Shown here one piece after another: positions 32,228 to 45,857 of a stretch of DNA of 64,000 nucleotides. Origin of the DNA: Adenophora triphylla var. japonica (Eukaryota; Streptophyta; Magnoliopsida; Asterales; Campanulaceae). Numbering within the stretch: position 1 is the stretch's first letter; each line of letters begins with the position of its first letter. The stretch is from positions 908,349 through 972,348 of the forward strand of contig JAFEMH010000168.1 of NCBI GenBank assembly GCA_022495995.1. The letters are read 5' to 3'. Position numbers and translations under genes: made by a program. The notes under the pieces are model-generated. The model was not told where the DNA came from, made no database searches, and was given only the letters and a program-made list of their open reading frames with translations.

Positions 32228-32903
32228 CCTAAATTTTGTGTTCTAATTAAGGTTTATTCTTTGTTGCATGTCATTGTCAATCTTCACATTTCAATTTATT
32301 TATTTTCTCATATTAAATGTTGCGAATTTATAGGTGAATATATCAAACTTTTTAATAAATTTAATTTAATTGTTTATACATTCAATAAGAATAATTATAT
32401 CTTTATTATAATAATTATTTTTTATTTGAATTACTTAATAAAAGTTAACTTAATTTAATCAAAATTTTAAGTGGAGTGAGACACAGGTTGTATTTATTAT
32501 TGAGACAATGAATTAATTGAAAATTAGTGAAGTGTACACATTACTCGCTACTCGGTTCGTGTCTCACAATCTCGGAATACGCGCGTGATAGCCTTCCCTA
32601 TCCTTTTATAATTGACCTAACTGACTTGGTTAGTTTACATCATTTTAATAATTGAAATCTATTATACAATAAGTGATGGTTCAGCTTTAAACTTAGAAAA
32701 TTGATTCAACGGCTGAAATTATTTTTAAAAAGAATTAAAGTTCAAATCTAATATACAATCACCGCTACGATCGATCCATAACCGCTACGATCCAAGGGCT
32801 ATTATTAATCAGTTTTAACTTTTTTTTATTTTCAATCGTTAGATTTCTTTTCAATTTGTCTGATCCCACGACTGTAGATTGACGGTTTCTATTTCAATAC
32901 ATA
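32228..32903. other. AT-rich spacer with a dispersed repeat
   Basis: No gene. 32763-32894 (atccataaccgct ... ttgacggtttc) has a diverged direct copy at about 35576-35701 (atccataaccgcc ... tgagcggtttc), so it is a repeat-family fragment. Confidence 0.5.
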
Positions 32904-33133
32904 CTCCCTCCATCACGAGACATTTAGTCAAATTGCAATAATTTTAACTATTAATTTAAATAAAAAATAATAATTCTTATACAAATCTAAAAATCATTAT
33001 TGAAAATATTATTAGTTGTGTTAGAATAAAAAAACTTAAATTTTTATTAGGATCACTATTTTTTATTTAAATTATTGATCAAAGTTACATCAATTTGACT
33101 AAAAAAATTCATTCACGTGGGACGGGACGAGAG
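32904..33133. mobile_element. Mariner/Stowaway-type MITE, 230 bp
   Basis: Starts CTCCCTCCATCACGAGAC and ends GTGGGACGGGACGAGAG with TA on both sides. Slightly mismatched ends suggest an older copy than 30934-31220. Confidence 0.75.
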
Positions 33134-33134
33134 T

Positions 33135-33535
33135 ATAATAATTTAGTAATAGTATACATAACTATTATTTGGAAATTGGGGTGCACAAAGCAAGTGATCT
33201 GGTTATGTGTACCGACTGTCTGACTTTCTCTCAATTTACAATTGAATTGACATGAATTTTGGTTACTTTTGTAATATACTTTTTAAAAATAAAAGTGTGT
33301 AGATATTTCAATGAAATTCTAAAAATTGTTATTGGCAGTATTTGTAATGGTGAAATAATAACAATTTTTATAATTGCATAAATATATCTAACTTTTCATA
33401 AAATTACGATCAAAATTCGATTTAATTGACAATTAAGTGACCTAAATTTTTCGAGACGGAGGGAGTATTTTTTTCGAGAGGAGTATTTGGTACACATCAA
33501 TTTCCAAATAATAGTTATGTATACTATTACTACAT

Positions 33536-33544
<9 letters not shown>
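33135..33544. repeat. Inverted repeat of about 54 bp arms
   Basis: 33135-33187 (agtatacataactattattt ggaaatt) returns inverted at 33489-33544. The inside includes a one-sided CGGAGGGAGTA MITE end (33453-33468). Possibly a decayed element with terminal inverted repeats. Confidence 0.7.

Positions 33545-33608
<64 letters not shown>
33537..33608. repeat. (TA)n microsatellite
   Basis: About 70 bp of TA dinucleotides directly left of the MULE-like element. Confidence 0.95.
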
Positions 33609-33610
<2 letters not shown>

Positions 33611-35427
33611 AAACTATTCAAATGAGAACCAATTTTATATGAGAACCATGAGAACTAAATCCAATCATTGGATTAAAAACACATCAATGCTTCAGATTAA
33701 AAAAAAAAAAAAAGATAGGCGGTGGCATTTTCGTAATTATTGTGAACTAAATCCTCAAATTTCAAAATAAAATATCTCAATATCTATAAGTCGAAAAAAA
33801 AATTTGAAAACACTGATTTTTTTGTCTTGACGAGACGATTCAAACTAGATCCCTGAAGACAGGATTTTGAAAAAATAATATTGAATAACCTAGAGTAATG
33901 AGTGAGACAGTTCCTGGGTTCGTTGAGAAGAAGGCTTCCGCCAGTGGGACCAAAAAATTGAAAACGGCACCAGAGGATGCGTAATTGGTGAGTGTTTCTT
34001 GAAGGTTTCATGTTTAATCTGTGAACTCAAATGTCTGTAACTTAAATAAAACTAGTGGTAAATCTGCTGTGCTTTATTTTATTTTTCTGATGGATTGTGA
34101 CAAGTTTGTATCGATTTTCACCTCTTAATGGATGTTCTTGAATTATTGCTAGTGGCCAAATTAAATATATCCTAGGTTCCTCTGTTCAGGCTCAAACTGA
34201 TCACTTCACAGCTAGTGTTCACTAAGACAACACAGCTAGTGTTCACTTACAGCTAGTGTTCACTAATTAATTAGTGTTCACTAAGACAATACAGCTAGTG
34301 TTCACTAATTAATTAGTGAACACTAGCTGTAAGTGTTCACTAAGACAATACAACTAGTGTTCACTAATTAATTAGTGAACAATACAGCTAGTGTTCACTA
34401 ATTAATTAGTGTTCACTAAGACAATACAACTAGTGTTCACTAAGACAACATAGTTAGTGTTCACTAAGACAACACAGCTAGTGTTCACTAAGACAACATA
34501 GCTAGTGTTCACTAAGACAACATAACTAGTTAACTTACAGCTAGTGTTCACTTACAGCTAGTGTTCACTAATTAATTAGTGTTCACTAAGACAACATAGC
34601 TAGTGTTCACTTACAGCTAGTGTTCACTTACGCCTAGTGTTCACTAATTAGTGTTCACTAAGACAATACAACTAGTGTTCACTAAGACAACATAGCTAGT
34701 GTTAACATAGCTAGAGTTCACTAAGACAACATAGCTAGTGTTCACTTACAGCTAGTGTTCACTAATTAATTAGTGTTCACTAAGACAATACAACTAGTGT
34801 TCACTAAGACAATACAGCTAGTGTTCACTAATATAACACATCTAGTGTTCACTAAGACAACACAGCTAGTGTTCACTAGCAACACAGTGTTTTAAAAATT
34901 AGACGTATCTCTTTTGTCTAACATCTGTAAGTTGCCGCTTCATATGGAGCTCCTAATTCTCTCTCACTCTACTCTGTTAACCACTTTAATCTAGACAGAT
35001 TCATTCACTTTAAGAGTTTTAGGGCTGAAACTGCAAGGACTCCACTTCAAACCTGGAAGGACACATATGGTGTTGGAGCCCTGCATATGAGACGGAGTCC
35101 TCAAATTAGGATTGAGGACTTAGTGTACTTAGCGTATTTTAAAAATTAGACGTTCAATATTATTTTTTCAAAATCCTATCTTTAGGGATCTAGTTTAAAT
35201 CGTCTCGTCAAGACAAAAAAATCAGTGTTTTCGAAAAAAAAATTCGACTTATAGATATTGAGATATTTTATTTTGAAATTTGAGGGGGATTTTAAATGAA
35301 ATAATTACGAAAATGCCACCCCCTCTATCTTTTTTTTTTTAATCTGGAGCATTGATGTATTTTTTAATCCAATGGCTGTTAGTGGTTCTTATGGTTCTCA
35401 TATAGATGTGGTTCTCATTATAATAGG

Positions 35428-35433
<6 letters not shown>
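33606..35433. mobile_element. MULE-like non-autonomous element with long inverted repeats
   Basis: About 1828 bp. Terminal inverted repeats of roughly 280 bp (33606-33889 and 35152-35433) begin ATAGG and carry two AATGAGAACC/TATGAGAACC copies; further inside they share gacgagacgatt.aaactag. TA repeats flank both sides. Long arms with no transposase fit a Mutator-like derivative. The interior is a minisatellite (34206-34880) plus about 270 bp of unassigned sequence. No clear 9-bp target duplication because of the TA flanks. Confidence 0.75.
34206..34880. repeat. AGTGTTCACT minisatellite
   Basis: About 670 bp of irregular units of cagctagtgttcactaagac plus variants with taattaattagtg. Units occur mostly in one orientation, with a few inverted (agtgaacact near 34316 and 34373), so local hairpins are possible. 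Confidence 0.92.
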
Positions 35434-35466
<33 letters not shown>

Positions 35467-36324
35467 AATGCTCAGGAATAATTGCAAGACAAAGAGTGGC
35501 CAGGATCTATCTTCAACCACCATACAAAGCGGCTGTGATTGTCTCCAGGAAAAACTTTCACAAAGAAGGGTCCAGATTAATCCATAACCGCCCTAATATA
35601 ATGGCTATTATCAAACGATTTTTTTCTATTTAATTTCAATCATTGAATTATTTTTTTAGTAACTCTAATCTAAGGGCTGACAATGAGCGGTTTCCTTTAT
35701 TCATTTATTTTTTTATTTTTTGGCAATTTTTTAATTTTTGGCAAAAATCATATTTTCATCACTGAACTATAACATTTTTCAAAATGTTCTCACTGAACTT
35801 TTACATTTTTCAAAATGTTCTCACTCTGTTAACAAATTCGCTTAAAATTTAACGAAATCTAGCCACATTAAATATGCACGATTAAAAAAATTTAAAATTA
35901 TTAATTGTATTTTAATTGTGCGTCAATCAAAGTTCTAATATTTTTATGTACATATAAAATATTTTAAATTATAATTATAATTAGTCACTTTAGTGATATT
36001 TTAGAAGAGAAGAAACAAATCGAATTGAAATGTTAGGACAGAAATAAACAACTCGAAGGTAAAAATCAGAGGTTCATCGCATAAAAGTATTCATTTCAAT
36101 AACATAATTACGTTCGAATGTCTAAGGCATTAGGTATTCAGTGATTGTTACTTAACAGTGTTGTAAATTTGTGATGTACGGTTTCTTTCAGAGTTTTAAT
36201 CAAATATTAAGATTGTAGTTTAACAAAAAAAAATCATTCTTTCACCGGGTTAATAAATTTAACTATTAAGTTCAAATCAAGTAAGACTATATATTATCTC
36301 AATGATGCTACTGATGTTCGGGTG
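35434..36324. other. AT-rich spacer left of Tat-2
   Basis: (TA)n to 35462, the second copy of the dispersed repeat (35576-35701) and a short direct repeat catttttcaaaatgttctcac (35772 and 35804). No gene. Confidence 0.45.
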
Positions 36325-36728
36325 TGTAAGTTCCCAAATTCGGATCGTCAAAATCCGTTAAAAGTTAACCGAAATCCGTTAACCGGCCCTTTCCAGGTTA
36401 ACCGGAACCCTTCAAGCTCTCCGCTCTCGAGTCAACGAGACATCCCAGGACTGCCCCGTGCATCCCGACATCAAAGTGTACTCAACACACGTTATCACAC
36501 GTAAAAGTACAACTTTTCTCGAAAAATGCACTTTCCGACACTTTTCGGGGGCATTTCGGACATTTTCCGGACAGTTATTTAAAAAACGGACAAAATCGGG
36601 AATAACGGGACAAAATCCCTAGCCTAGGTGAGTCACAGGGACACGTGGCACGCATGCCAAGCCCCACAAATCAACATAAATCAAATTCGAGGGTGAAAAA
36701 ACCAAAATGCCCTTTATTTTAAATGACT

Positions 36729-36858
36729 GGCCGTCCGGCCTGTTTTACACCATGGACCAGAATTTCCATCAAGTCCCTGGAATTTTCAAAATACCCAAAA
36801 ACCCCCCAAATCGAACCTTAGGCCGTCCGGCCTGTTTTGCATTTTCACCCTATAAATA
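36729..36858 (+). promoter_or_regulatory. Tat-2 LTR promoter: paired GC dyads and TATA box
   Basis: Two GGCCGTCCGGCC dyads 92 bp apart, the second 18 bp before TATAAATA (36851-36858). Confidence 0.7.
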
Positions 36859-37526
36859 CAAGGGTTGTCATTTGTAAAAAAAAAAAAGAAAATATTAACC
36901 CTCTCCCTCAAAGCTCACGGCCCTAGGCAGTTTTACCCCTCCCCGAGCCCTGTTTTGTCTCGATTTGCATGAAATCCCGTTTTTTGACCAAACACGAATA
37001 AAAAAACCTCGAAACACCTTTCAAACACCCAAAACCGTATCCTGTATACGTAAACCGAGTTAAAGAGTCAGCCCCTAGCCATAGGTAAAACTCTCTCTCT
37101 CTCTCTCTAAAACTCATTTCGCCTCGATTTACGCGTCAACCGCTATTATCGTGTCGATCGAAACTTTCGAAATGTAGACGTAACACCGTCTACGAGGTTC
37201 GATACGTTTTACCCCAAAATCATCTTCTCTCCCGTAAGAGAAGTAATTTCGGGTTAAAACGGCGTTCCGGCCCAGTTTTTTTACGTTTATGTTATTTACG
37301 GTCCGGATCGTTTGATTCCGTTGATACCGCATTTTAAATACTGTCATTTACAAGTCCAATCCATTTGGCTTGTGATAGTATTTACTTATCAAAGTTTGAG
37401 TCGCAAAACGACTCGTTGATCGCATGTCATTTAAATACCTCTTTTCATAAAATTGGTAACAATGTAATGCCCGGTTCAAAACTGGAGTTCGTCATTTGAA
37501 CTCCTTTTCAAAACAACGCGAAATCT

Positions 37527-37733
37527 ACGTTTGGCATCCAAACGCTCATTTTCAACTCAAAACCCGACGTTTGACATTCAAACGCTCCTTTTTAATTAAA
37601 ATCAACGTTTGACATTCAAACTAAAGATTTAAGCTCGTCCTTCGAACACCTTTTTTCAAAACAACTCAAAACCGATGTTTGTCATTCAAACGCTCGTGTT
37701 TTCATCGTAAAATCAACGTTTGTCACTCAAACC
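37527..37733. repeat. CGTTTG-N-CAAACG dyads in Tat-2 LTR
   Basis: Five copies of a 17-19 bp inverted repeat (acgtttg.cat.caaacg) at about 37527, 37567, 37604, 37675 and 37716. They lie downstream of the TATA box, so in the transcribed part, where they could form RNA hairpins. Confidence 0.8.
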
Positions 37734-38140
37734 AAGATTAAGCTTGACATTCAAGCCCTCTTTTCAAAATGCAACTCACACACACACATGCACACAATTT
37801 CGAGAAAGGTAGAAAGACTCGTCATACGAGGCATTTCGGGGTGATCTCAATATACTCTTCCCGAGACGTAACGTGACCTCTGAACCTAACAATCTGTGGT
37901 ACAAAAAAGCCATTTTCCAAGTTTGGGCTCATAATACAAAACTCCACTTTTTCAAAGCATTTCCAAGTTTTGGCTACCAATTAAAACGACCCCCCTTTTT
38001 TCAAACTCAGTCATTCTCAACGTTTGGGCTCATAATACAAAACCGCGTGGCGACTCCTCCCTCTCTCCGGAAGCAAGGTCCCAAGTTTGCGAAATGGCCG
38101 CTCGCCGTGTCCCCCCGCGCGCGATCCGGATAATTTCAGT

Positions 38141-38158
38141 TGGCGACTCCGCTGGGGA
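38141..38158 (+). other. Primer binding site of Tat-2
   Basis: TGGCGACTCCGCTGGGGA, two bases after the LTR end. This is the form typical of Ogre/Tat elements; the tRNA is usually given as tRNA-Arg (general knowledge, not checked). Confidence 0.85.
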
Positions 38159-38436
38159 TCTAACATGTTTTTCAAAACTGCCGTTGTTTTAAAAACATTC
38201 TGTGGGTCAAACTTTCGTTTACCCTTCCTCGTTTTTGTGTTCGTGTGTTGATCAAAACATCGAACTGTCTTAAAAAAAATAGATGTTGCATTTTCATCTC
38301 ATCCAAAGTCATGACATGTTCGTGCATTTCCGTTCATACTTGATTTTCATGCCATATTTTTAATTGCGCATAAATTCTTTAAAACGCATTCTGAAAATTT
38401 CTATTTTTCTCGGAAAAAGAATTTAGTGACCGCACA

Positions 38437-39170
<734 letters not shown>

Positions 39171-39178
39171 ACCGCACA

Positions 39179-40479
39179 CTACTTGCACTGCTACCTTGGT
39201 ACACCGCACGCTACGCACACTTGCTGTCTCGGTACACTGCACACTACGACCCTTAACCCGGGATGACCGTTCAGTTGCAGCTTGATTGGTCTGCCTGACA
39301 CCTTTCGAGCGCGCACGGGTTCGTCCCAAATAGCCCATCCTAGCCCGTGTAAACCATGCACTCTTTGTGTCACACTTCGTCCAAGACCCCGGTTGGTTTT
39401 TGGCTTAGTACGTGTCATAAAGCCTAAGTGTATGTCTTTTACGCCGATCTCCCTCACAAGTCAAACTTAAAAGTTGAGATCGAAGGTCGTTCCCGACCCG
39501 AAGTCTTAGCTTTTCAGCCTTGACATTGACGCAGAGCCACGCTAAAAACATACTCGAAGGTTCAATGTGACACTGTGTCATCAAACCCTCAACGTATGCA
39601 CCATGCCATGCCACAACTTGGAGAACGCCAAAAGCTAAGGCCCCTCGCCCAAGCGAGTCAGGAGAGGTCATGCCGAAATTTCGGCACGATTTCTGCCTTA
39701 ACTTGAGGACGTTGACTTTGACCGTGACCTGCATGTCACATACGTTGAAAGTTTACATGACCAGCTAGCCTTAAGTTCACTTTTTTCTTTATCGGTGGAA
39801 CTAGCTTGCCTTATAGGACCCTCGCTCGGGATTGTCCGTCCCGGGAAGACGATTCTCATGTGAAAAACGAGGGGCATATAAACGTAGTTACGAGATCCAC
39901 TGATTCAAGCCCTAGGTTAGTTGCAAAAAAGAAGACACGATATCAATGTCCTCCAATACAACCCATTGCCTATACACGAACCTCAAAACACCGGGGATAA
40001 ACCCCGATACAGTCCAGAAAAGGCCCCCATATATCCTCATATATCAAGCCTCCCACCTCCACCACTGCTCGCTCATATGGCAAAGACCCGCTGACCGAGC
40101 CTCAAAGTCCACCACCGGGACTCCCGCCTTGGCTCTGGATGGTCGAACAAATAAAAGACCCGAAAGCGCATAGGCAAACCAAAGCAAGAAACGCTCAAAT
40201 CCACATCCGGAATGGTCACACTCTCCTCCCGCTAAGTTCGTAATGTCGAAATGGACCGATTCGACGGAACCGAATGTCCACAGACGCATGTTGACACCTC
40301 GTTCTCGCATGAGAGCAAAAGGAGCAACCCTCCAGCAAATGGCCGATGATTTCCAACATACTCTCAAGAGTTCTCGCGCTACTATGGTTCCTAAGGGTCA
40401 AGCCTCGCAGATCGCCATACACAGGATCGGATCGCACATCTTCCTAGAGCGGTACGCATCCAACCTCGGAGTGGGAAAC
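39179..40479 (+). other. Tat-2 untranslated leader
   Basis: No convincing gene. Shares segments with the Tat-1 leader on the opposite strand (for example ggttggtttttggc near 39394). Holds a perfect palindrome TGCCGAAATTTCGGCA (39671-39686) and the dyad CTCGCCCAAGCGAG (39644-39657), the counterpart of the TTCGCTTGAGCGAA dyads in Tat-1. Confidence 0.6.
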
Positions 40480-41359
40480 AAGTGGTGAGGACTTAATCAC
40501 CACCGAGCGTAAAGCGTATGAAAGCGTTGAAGAATTCTACAAGAGGTGGAGTTGGAAGCTCTCCGAAATCATGGAGTCACTCTCCAAAGACGAACAGATG
40601 GGGATCTTCAAGTTCTGCTTGAGGCCGTCCATCAGAACGCTCATCAGCCATCACTTCTTCCCAGATCTCCGAGCCATGGTCAATGTCGGCTCACAATTCG
40701 AAAAGGATCTCAAGGAAAAACTGGCTACAGTACATCCGTACAGATATAGATCAGTAGCTACATTAAATCCTGAACCGGCCCACAGCAAAGGGAAAGATAC
40801 GTCTGTCAACTACATCCATCAGGGTCAACAGTCAAGCAACAGAAACCCGGCCCCGCAAAGCAACAACTCCTCCACGAAGCAGCCTTCCGTACACTTCGAC
40901 AAGTTGGATATGCCTCTGAGTAAGATGCTGGAAGGGTTGATCAAAGAAGGCCTCCTCAAGCCCGTTGAAAACTACAAACCCAGGAATCCCGTAGTCAACG
41001 CCGACAAAAGCAAATATTGCGCCTTCCACCAATATCACGGGCACACAACTGATAGATGCCTGGGGTTACGGTATGAGATCCAGAACCTGGTAGAGGAGGG
41101 AAAGTTGGAACGTCCCCGTGGACCTAATACAGTCAGAAACCCTTTTTCGAACAACAACAGCATAAACTCCATCGAGTGGGTACCAAAGAAGATTGCCGCA
41201 GAGCCAGTCTCTCCGCCTCTTCCAGCCAGGTCTTCATCAGACGTTCACATCAATTACGATGCTTGTGACTGCTCTGAATGCCTTGAGTACAAGTTCCAGG
41301 ACCTGATCAGGGGTGATTCCCCCAGAAAGCTGAAGAAACAGTCTTCTCAAGAAAATTGA
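40480..41359 (+). pseudogene. gag: Tat-2 Gag, C-terminal part
   Basis: Open from before the listed ATG (40571): EDLITTERKAYESVEEFYKR, then MESLSKDEQMGIFKFCLRPS, a gypsy gag capsid-like region. Later CAFHQYHGHTTDRCLGLRYE is the zinc-finger-like motif (Cys, His, His, Cys) of Tat gags. It ends QENWK-like at a stop (41357-41359), and the next frame overlaps with MKERYEAVDTSVGTLREPSG. The N-terminal part of gag is not cleanly visible between 40240 and 40480. Would form the particle. Confidence 0.82.
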
Positions 41360-42324
41360 AAGAGAGGTATGAAGCCGTAGACACCAGCGTGGGTACACTC
41401 AGAGAGCCGTCCGGGAAGTTCGATTACTATGTACTCTACTCCAGCAAGTCCTTTCTCCCTTCAAGCAGCACAGCTTCAGAGCCGACAGGGGTGGGAAAAC
41501 CGAAACATCCTGCTGACACCAAAGCTCGTGCTTCAGACACTGTATCACCTCAAACCTTGGCAACCCTACTGCCAGTCAGAAGCCTAATCCCCCGCCGGAT
41601 CAGCCAAGATTAAACCTGCCCAACTTCAGAGCACGGGCCGTCAAAGGAAAGTCAAAGTCAACTTGGCACTCGCACTCAATCAATGTGCTGACCAAGGGCG
41701 GCCACCGCCACAAGCTACCTCGACACAATTCCGAGGCACCACCAAAAGATTTGCCTCTCAAGAGGAAGACAGTAAATGGATGGCTCGATGATTCTCCCTC
41801 TCCGAAAAGAGATCAGATCTACGATTCCAGACTGTATGGCAGCATGCTCACCTTCTGTGATGAAGACCTACCAAAAGAGTCTTTGGGGCACAATGAAGCT
41901 TTGTACATCACTATTCGGCTCAACACCATCTCCCTCCCTGGGGTACAGGTAGACAACGGATCAGCAGTCAACGTCCTTCCCCTCAAGCGTGCCTGCAGCC
42001 AGGCACCGGGGCTACCTCATGCAAGCCGACCAAAGGACTATCGGGGCAAATCTCATCAGAATCCCTCAGAGCCGGAGGTGCTAACTATGTCAACGTCCTC
42101 GAGCAGGAAGATCCCAAAGCAGTCAGGTTCATCAAGTTCAAATGCCATTTCCGAAACTTGGATGCAGACTGGAAAGAAACCCTGAGCATTGCAATGATAC
42201 GGGCACACAAACCCCCTGTCTCCGATCGAATATTTGTCAACATCCTTTGAGCAAACTCTCTGGCCCCGCCAGGTAAAGAAATCTTCACAATAAAGGTCAA
42301 CAAGCACCGGAACACTCGTGATGA
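41360..42324 (+). pseudogene. First protease-like module of Tat-2
   Basis: Frame 41685-42185 contains LTFCDEDLPKESLGHNEALY, ITIRLNTISLPGVQVDNGSA and VNVLPL: the flap-to-active-site pattern of a gypsy retropepsin (Asp-Asn-Gly-Ser here). Sequence after VLPL does not follow the retropepsin fold, so only the front half is present. A second, fuller copy lies at 44700-45200. The preceding frame 41356-41613 is the gag-protease linker. Confidence 0.72.
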
Positions 42325-43478
42325 ATGTATGACAGTCGTTTGGGATGTCTTACACGCAAAATTGCCCACCAGGTCTTCTTAGCAGCACCATCTTCGCGAC
42401 AGGGCGCGAGACGTCCTTTGATCTGGGTTGAGCCATCAGACGGCGACAAATCCGGACTCTCCGGAGTGGAAGACGCGGCAGATCCCCAAGAGGACCCCTA
42501 CATACACATGCTCAGTTTTGAGGATGGCACCAGTTCCGACGAAGTCACCTACGACGAGGGCTCCAATACCATGGAAATTGTCAAGCTCAATGTCCAGTAC
42601 AGACAGTTATCCGACGAGTGGAAACAACTGGTTGACATGACAAAGAACCCTTCTGATCACGTAACCGACGATAACTTCGCCAATATCATTTTCTCCAGAT
42701 ATCCTGATGATACCAAGGATCCAATCCTTATTGTCAGATTCTGCAACGCCAAAGTTACCCTTGACGATTGCCTGATCATGGTAAACGAGGCCTAGCCAAG
42801 AGAGCTCAAGGCTCGTCATCACTTCCAGTTATCAGCCCCAGTGGCAACCGGCCCGTGCCGTCAGCCAAGCTCACTGCCAAAAGCGCCGCCAAGGCTGAAG
42901 GCACCGACGCAGGAGACAGAACTCCCCACCTTGCTACAAGTCAGATCAGCCTCGGGAACGCCTCCTACAGCCACCCTGAGAACATCTGCAAAGGTCCTCC
43001 CAGCGAGACAGATCAAGCTTCCCAAGAAAGGAATGACCACCTCAACATCAACATGCTCAAGTTTGACCCTGCTCCGAGCCATCACGGCCACAGATTCAGA
43101 TATCCCACCAGCAAGCTGCTAGCTCTGATAGACTTGGCTCTCGAACGAGATCACAAGACCATCAGCCTTGCAGAGTTCAACACCCCCGTTGGTTTGATCA
43201 AGAAGATATGGGTAAACTTCTTGGTGACCAAGATCAAGGAAGGTCACATGGAATGTCCCAGCACGACTTCCTTCGTCAATATAATCCAAGTATTTCCGCC
43301 GTTCGGAGATTTGGATGTGATCACAGTTCTAGACACCAGTCAGACAGCGCGCACCTACGGAGACTGTTTAGCTCTCGCAAGGAAGGCCCTCCTGGAACTG
43401 GCTGCACAAGAAAATCACCTTTGGGACAAAAACAAAGCTCAGAAGACTCACAGGGACCGAGCCCTTAAAGCGTCATAA
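42325..43478 (+). pseudogene. Unknown coding remnant between two protease modules (Tat-2)
   Basis: Two open frames: 42325-42795 (acidic, MEIVKLNVQYRQLSDEWKQL, IIFSRYPDDTKDPILIVRF) and 42768-43478 (MLKFDPAPSHHGHRFRYPTS, FVNIIQVFPPFGDLDVITVL). I do not recognise either. Codon-like composition and length suggest real former coding sequence rather than chance. Confidence 0.45.
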
Positions 43479-43533
43479 GCAGTTTCAGACAGCAAGCTAG
43501 AGGCTACTCTAGACCAATTCGACCTAAAAGGTT

Positions 43534-44579
43534 TTGCCCAGGCGACTTCCTGGACTACCATCGCTTCTCATCAAACTCCCTCTGGTAAGGGAGGGCGGTC
43601 AACGATCCCGACACCTAGGAGATGGAATGGCACAGCACAAGGAATACCTAGCCAAACAGCATGAGGAATACAAGCGCTTATCTCCCCGAGAGAAGCAAGT
43701 CCTCTGTGAAAGCGACGACGAAGACGATGAAACCATTCTCTTCCAAGCCAGTCGTGAAATCAACAAAACCGGAATTCCAAGGGTCCTGGGAGGATGGGAG
43801 CGGATCATTTCCATTCTCAAATTGAAAGGCCAACTGAAAGAGGAAGGTCTATTCATAAAGAAGAGAAAGATGGAAATACATCTCCAACAACTGCTCAGGG
43901 AGATTCCACAGACTACCGCATTCGTTTACAGAAACGAACAACTGGGGCATAAACCAGTCACATGGGCAGACGTCCGGAAAGCCGTATACTCATCTTCCGA
44001 CATACCCGCCACTCAGTTAAAGCAGCAGAGAAAGCTCTCCCCGATGGAAGTTTATCTATACTGCCGCATATAGTTCAAGGAAGCTTTGGCTATTCTCACA
44101 TGGGAAGAAACGCAAGCGCTAACTCTCGACGAAGGCTCTACTGCAAGAGAGTTGATCTGGGCCAAAAGTGGAGGAAAATTAGCAATGCACAGTTTAGTCC
44201 TGACAACCACTGTTGCACAGTGACGTTCGAACAACTTCGGCGAACCATAGACTCCCTCCCTGCGAAGGCACCTAAACCAGTGTCTTGGGACAGAATCCGG
44301 AAAGCTGCCGAAGCCCCCGGGAATACATCTACAGTCAACGAATTGAGGGAGGACATATGGCCCTGTGCTTCGAAAAATCCTCCACTAACTATGGCTCAGC
44401 TCAAAGCAACCTGTTCGAAGGGGACCAAGCCCGACGTCAATGTTCTAACCCGATCGGGTCAAATTCATGTGCTACCACCAAAGGCTACCAAAAAGCCGGC
44501 AGAGCCAGAACCGCAACTCAGCCTTCCCGAAGAAACAAGTTCCGTGAAAGAGGACCCGATCCTCACTCAACTTAAGTAG
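43534..44579 (+). pseudogene. Gag-protease linker of Tat-2 with internal repeat
   Basis: Frames 43534-44073 and 43962-44579. The module KPVTWADVRKAVYSSSDIPA (about 43955-44010) recurs as KPVSWDRIRKAAEAPGNTS (about 44270-44330), an internal duplication. VLTRSGQIHVLPP and EDPILTQLK are typical of the region just ahead of Tat proteases. The TAG at 44577-44579 is in frame with the protease ORF that follows (TQANISLWSLLTSS precedes its first Met), so one stop separates them. Confidence 0.65.
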
Positions 44580-44651
44580 ACCCAGGCGAACATTTCCCTG
44601 TGGTCCCTGCTCACATCTTCATACCCTCACAAGCTCAAGCTAGAGGAAAGT

Positions 44652-45857
44652 TTGGCCCGTACCATGGTCCCTGTGGACGCAATGCCAGAAGAAGTAATTC
44701 AGATGATCGGCAACATCTACTATGGAAACATCATCACCTTCACAGATTTGGACCTGCCAAAATTTGGGGCTGATCACAATGAGCCGCTCTACATCACAGT
44801 CCAGCTGAACGAGCGTCGCCTTCCCCGTGTATTGGTAGACGGAGGTTCCGGAATGAATGTCTTGCCCGCCAAGATGATGGACCTGCTTGACATCAAGCCC
44901 ACATACCTGAAGCCTTTAGTCCACACTGTCAAGGCCTATGATTCTACTTCCCGCACAGTTCTCGGGGTTGCTACTCTAAACATCTGGTTCGGCAAGCGGA
45001 TGATCCCCACCGAATTCCAAGTATTGGGCATTCCCATCACTTTCACAGCCATCCTGGGACGGCCCTGGCAGCATCAAATGAACGGCGTGGCATCTACCCT
45101 TCACCAATGTATCAAGTTCATGCAAGGCAACGAGCTGACAACAGTCTACGGCGACAAATACACCACCAAGGGGACCAAAGACCAACAAAGATTCCAAAGG
45201 TTAGAGATCAAGCATGATGACGATATGGAATTAACTGGATTCACCATGGAGACTTCCAAAATCCAAGGATGCAGCGTGGACCTTCCACTGTTTTGCGACA
45301 AAATCCCTCCCGCCATGAAGATGATGAAACTCATGAACTTCATCCCGGGACTGGGGCTCGGCAAAAGGTTACAAGGCCAACACCAAGTCATAGAAGTCAA
45401 GGACCACACTATAGTCCAGGGGCTCGATTATGTGCCAACACCAGTTGATGTCAAAGAAAACAAGAGGCTCGCCAGCACCAAGGCAGCAGCCCGCAAAAGG
45501 GGAACCTTCAACGACATACCCAACCTCCAACCTTACAATTTCGACCTCGCCCATTACTTCATTAAAGGAACCGATAGCAGAACTGGGGGAACCGATAGCA
45601 GAACTGAGGGAACCGACAGCGGAACCGACATCAAAACTGAGGGGATCGACAGTGGAACTGAGAAGATGAGAAAGAAGCAGGAAAAGTCAGCACAGAGACT
45701 ACAGAAAGGATGGAAAAGCTGGCACAGGACCTCAAGCGTTTCGGTGGACTCAAAGCTAATCCGATTAGAGGAGCATTCCTTGACATCACTGCTCCACCTG
45801 GACCAATTGCCACAACCATTCAGCATGAGTACACATTCAAAGGGATCCCGGACATAG
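44652..45857 (+). pseudogene. Tat-2 aspartic protease region (full copy)
   Basis: 401-codon frame. IITFTDLDLPKFGADHNEPL, YITVQLNERRLPRVLVDGGS and GMNVLPAKMM form the retropepsin with catalytic Asp (Asp-Gly-Gly-Ser; the usual motif is D-(N/T/S)-G). ILGRPWQHQMNGVASTLHQC is the second conserved loop. MKLMNFIPGLGLGKRLQG is a G-patch-like tail typical of Tat protease regions. Near the end is a repeat of GTDSRTEGTDSGT. The stop at 44577-44579 lies in frame upstream. Confidence 0.82.

Larger units (their letters stand above)
36325..38138 (+). repeat. 5' LTR of Tat-2
   Basis: Starts TGTAAGTTCCCAAATT and ends TTTCA, 1814 bp. TATA box at 36851-36858 (ccctataaataca). Two perfect-armed dyads GGCCGTCCGGCC at 36729-36740 and 36821-36832, each followed by tgtttt, are upstream. 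Downstream, an acgtttgacattcaaacg dyad recurs five times (37527-37733). Confidence 0.9.
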
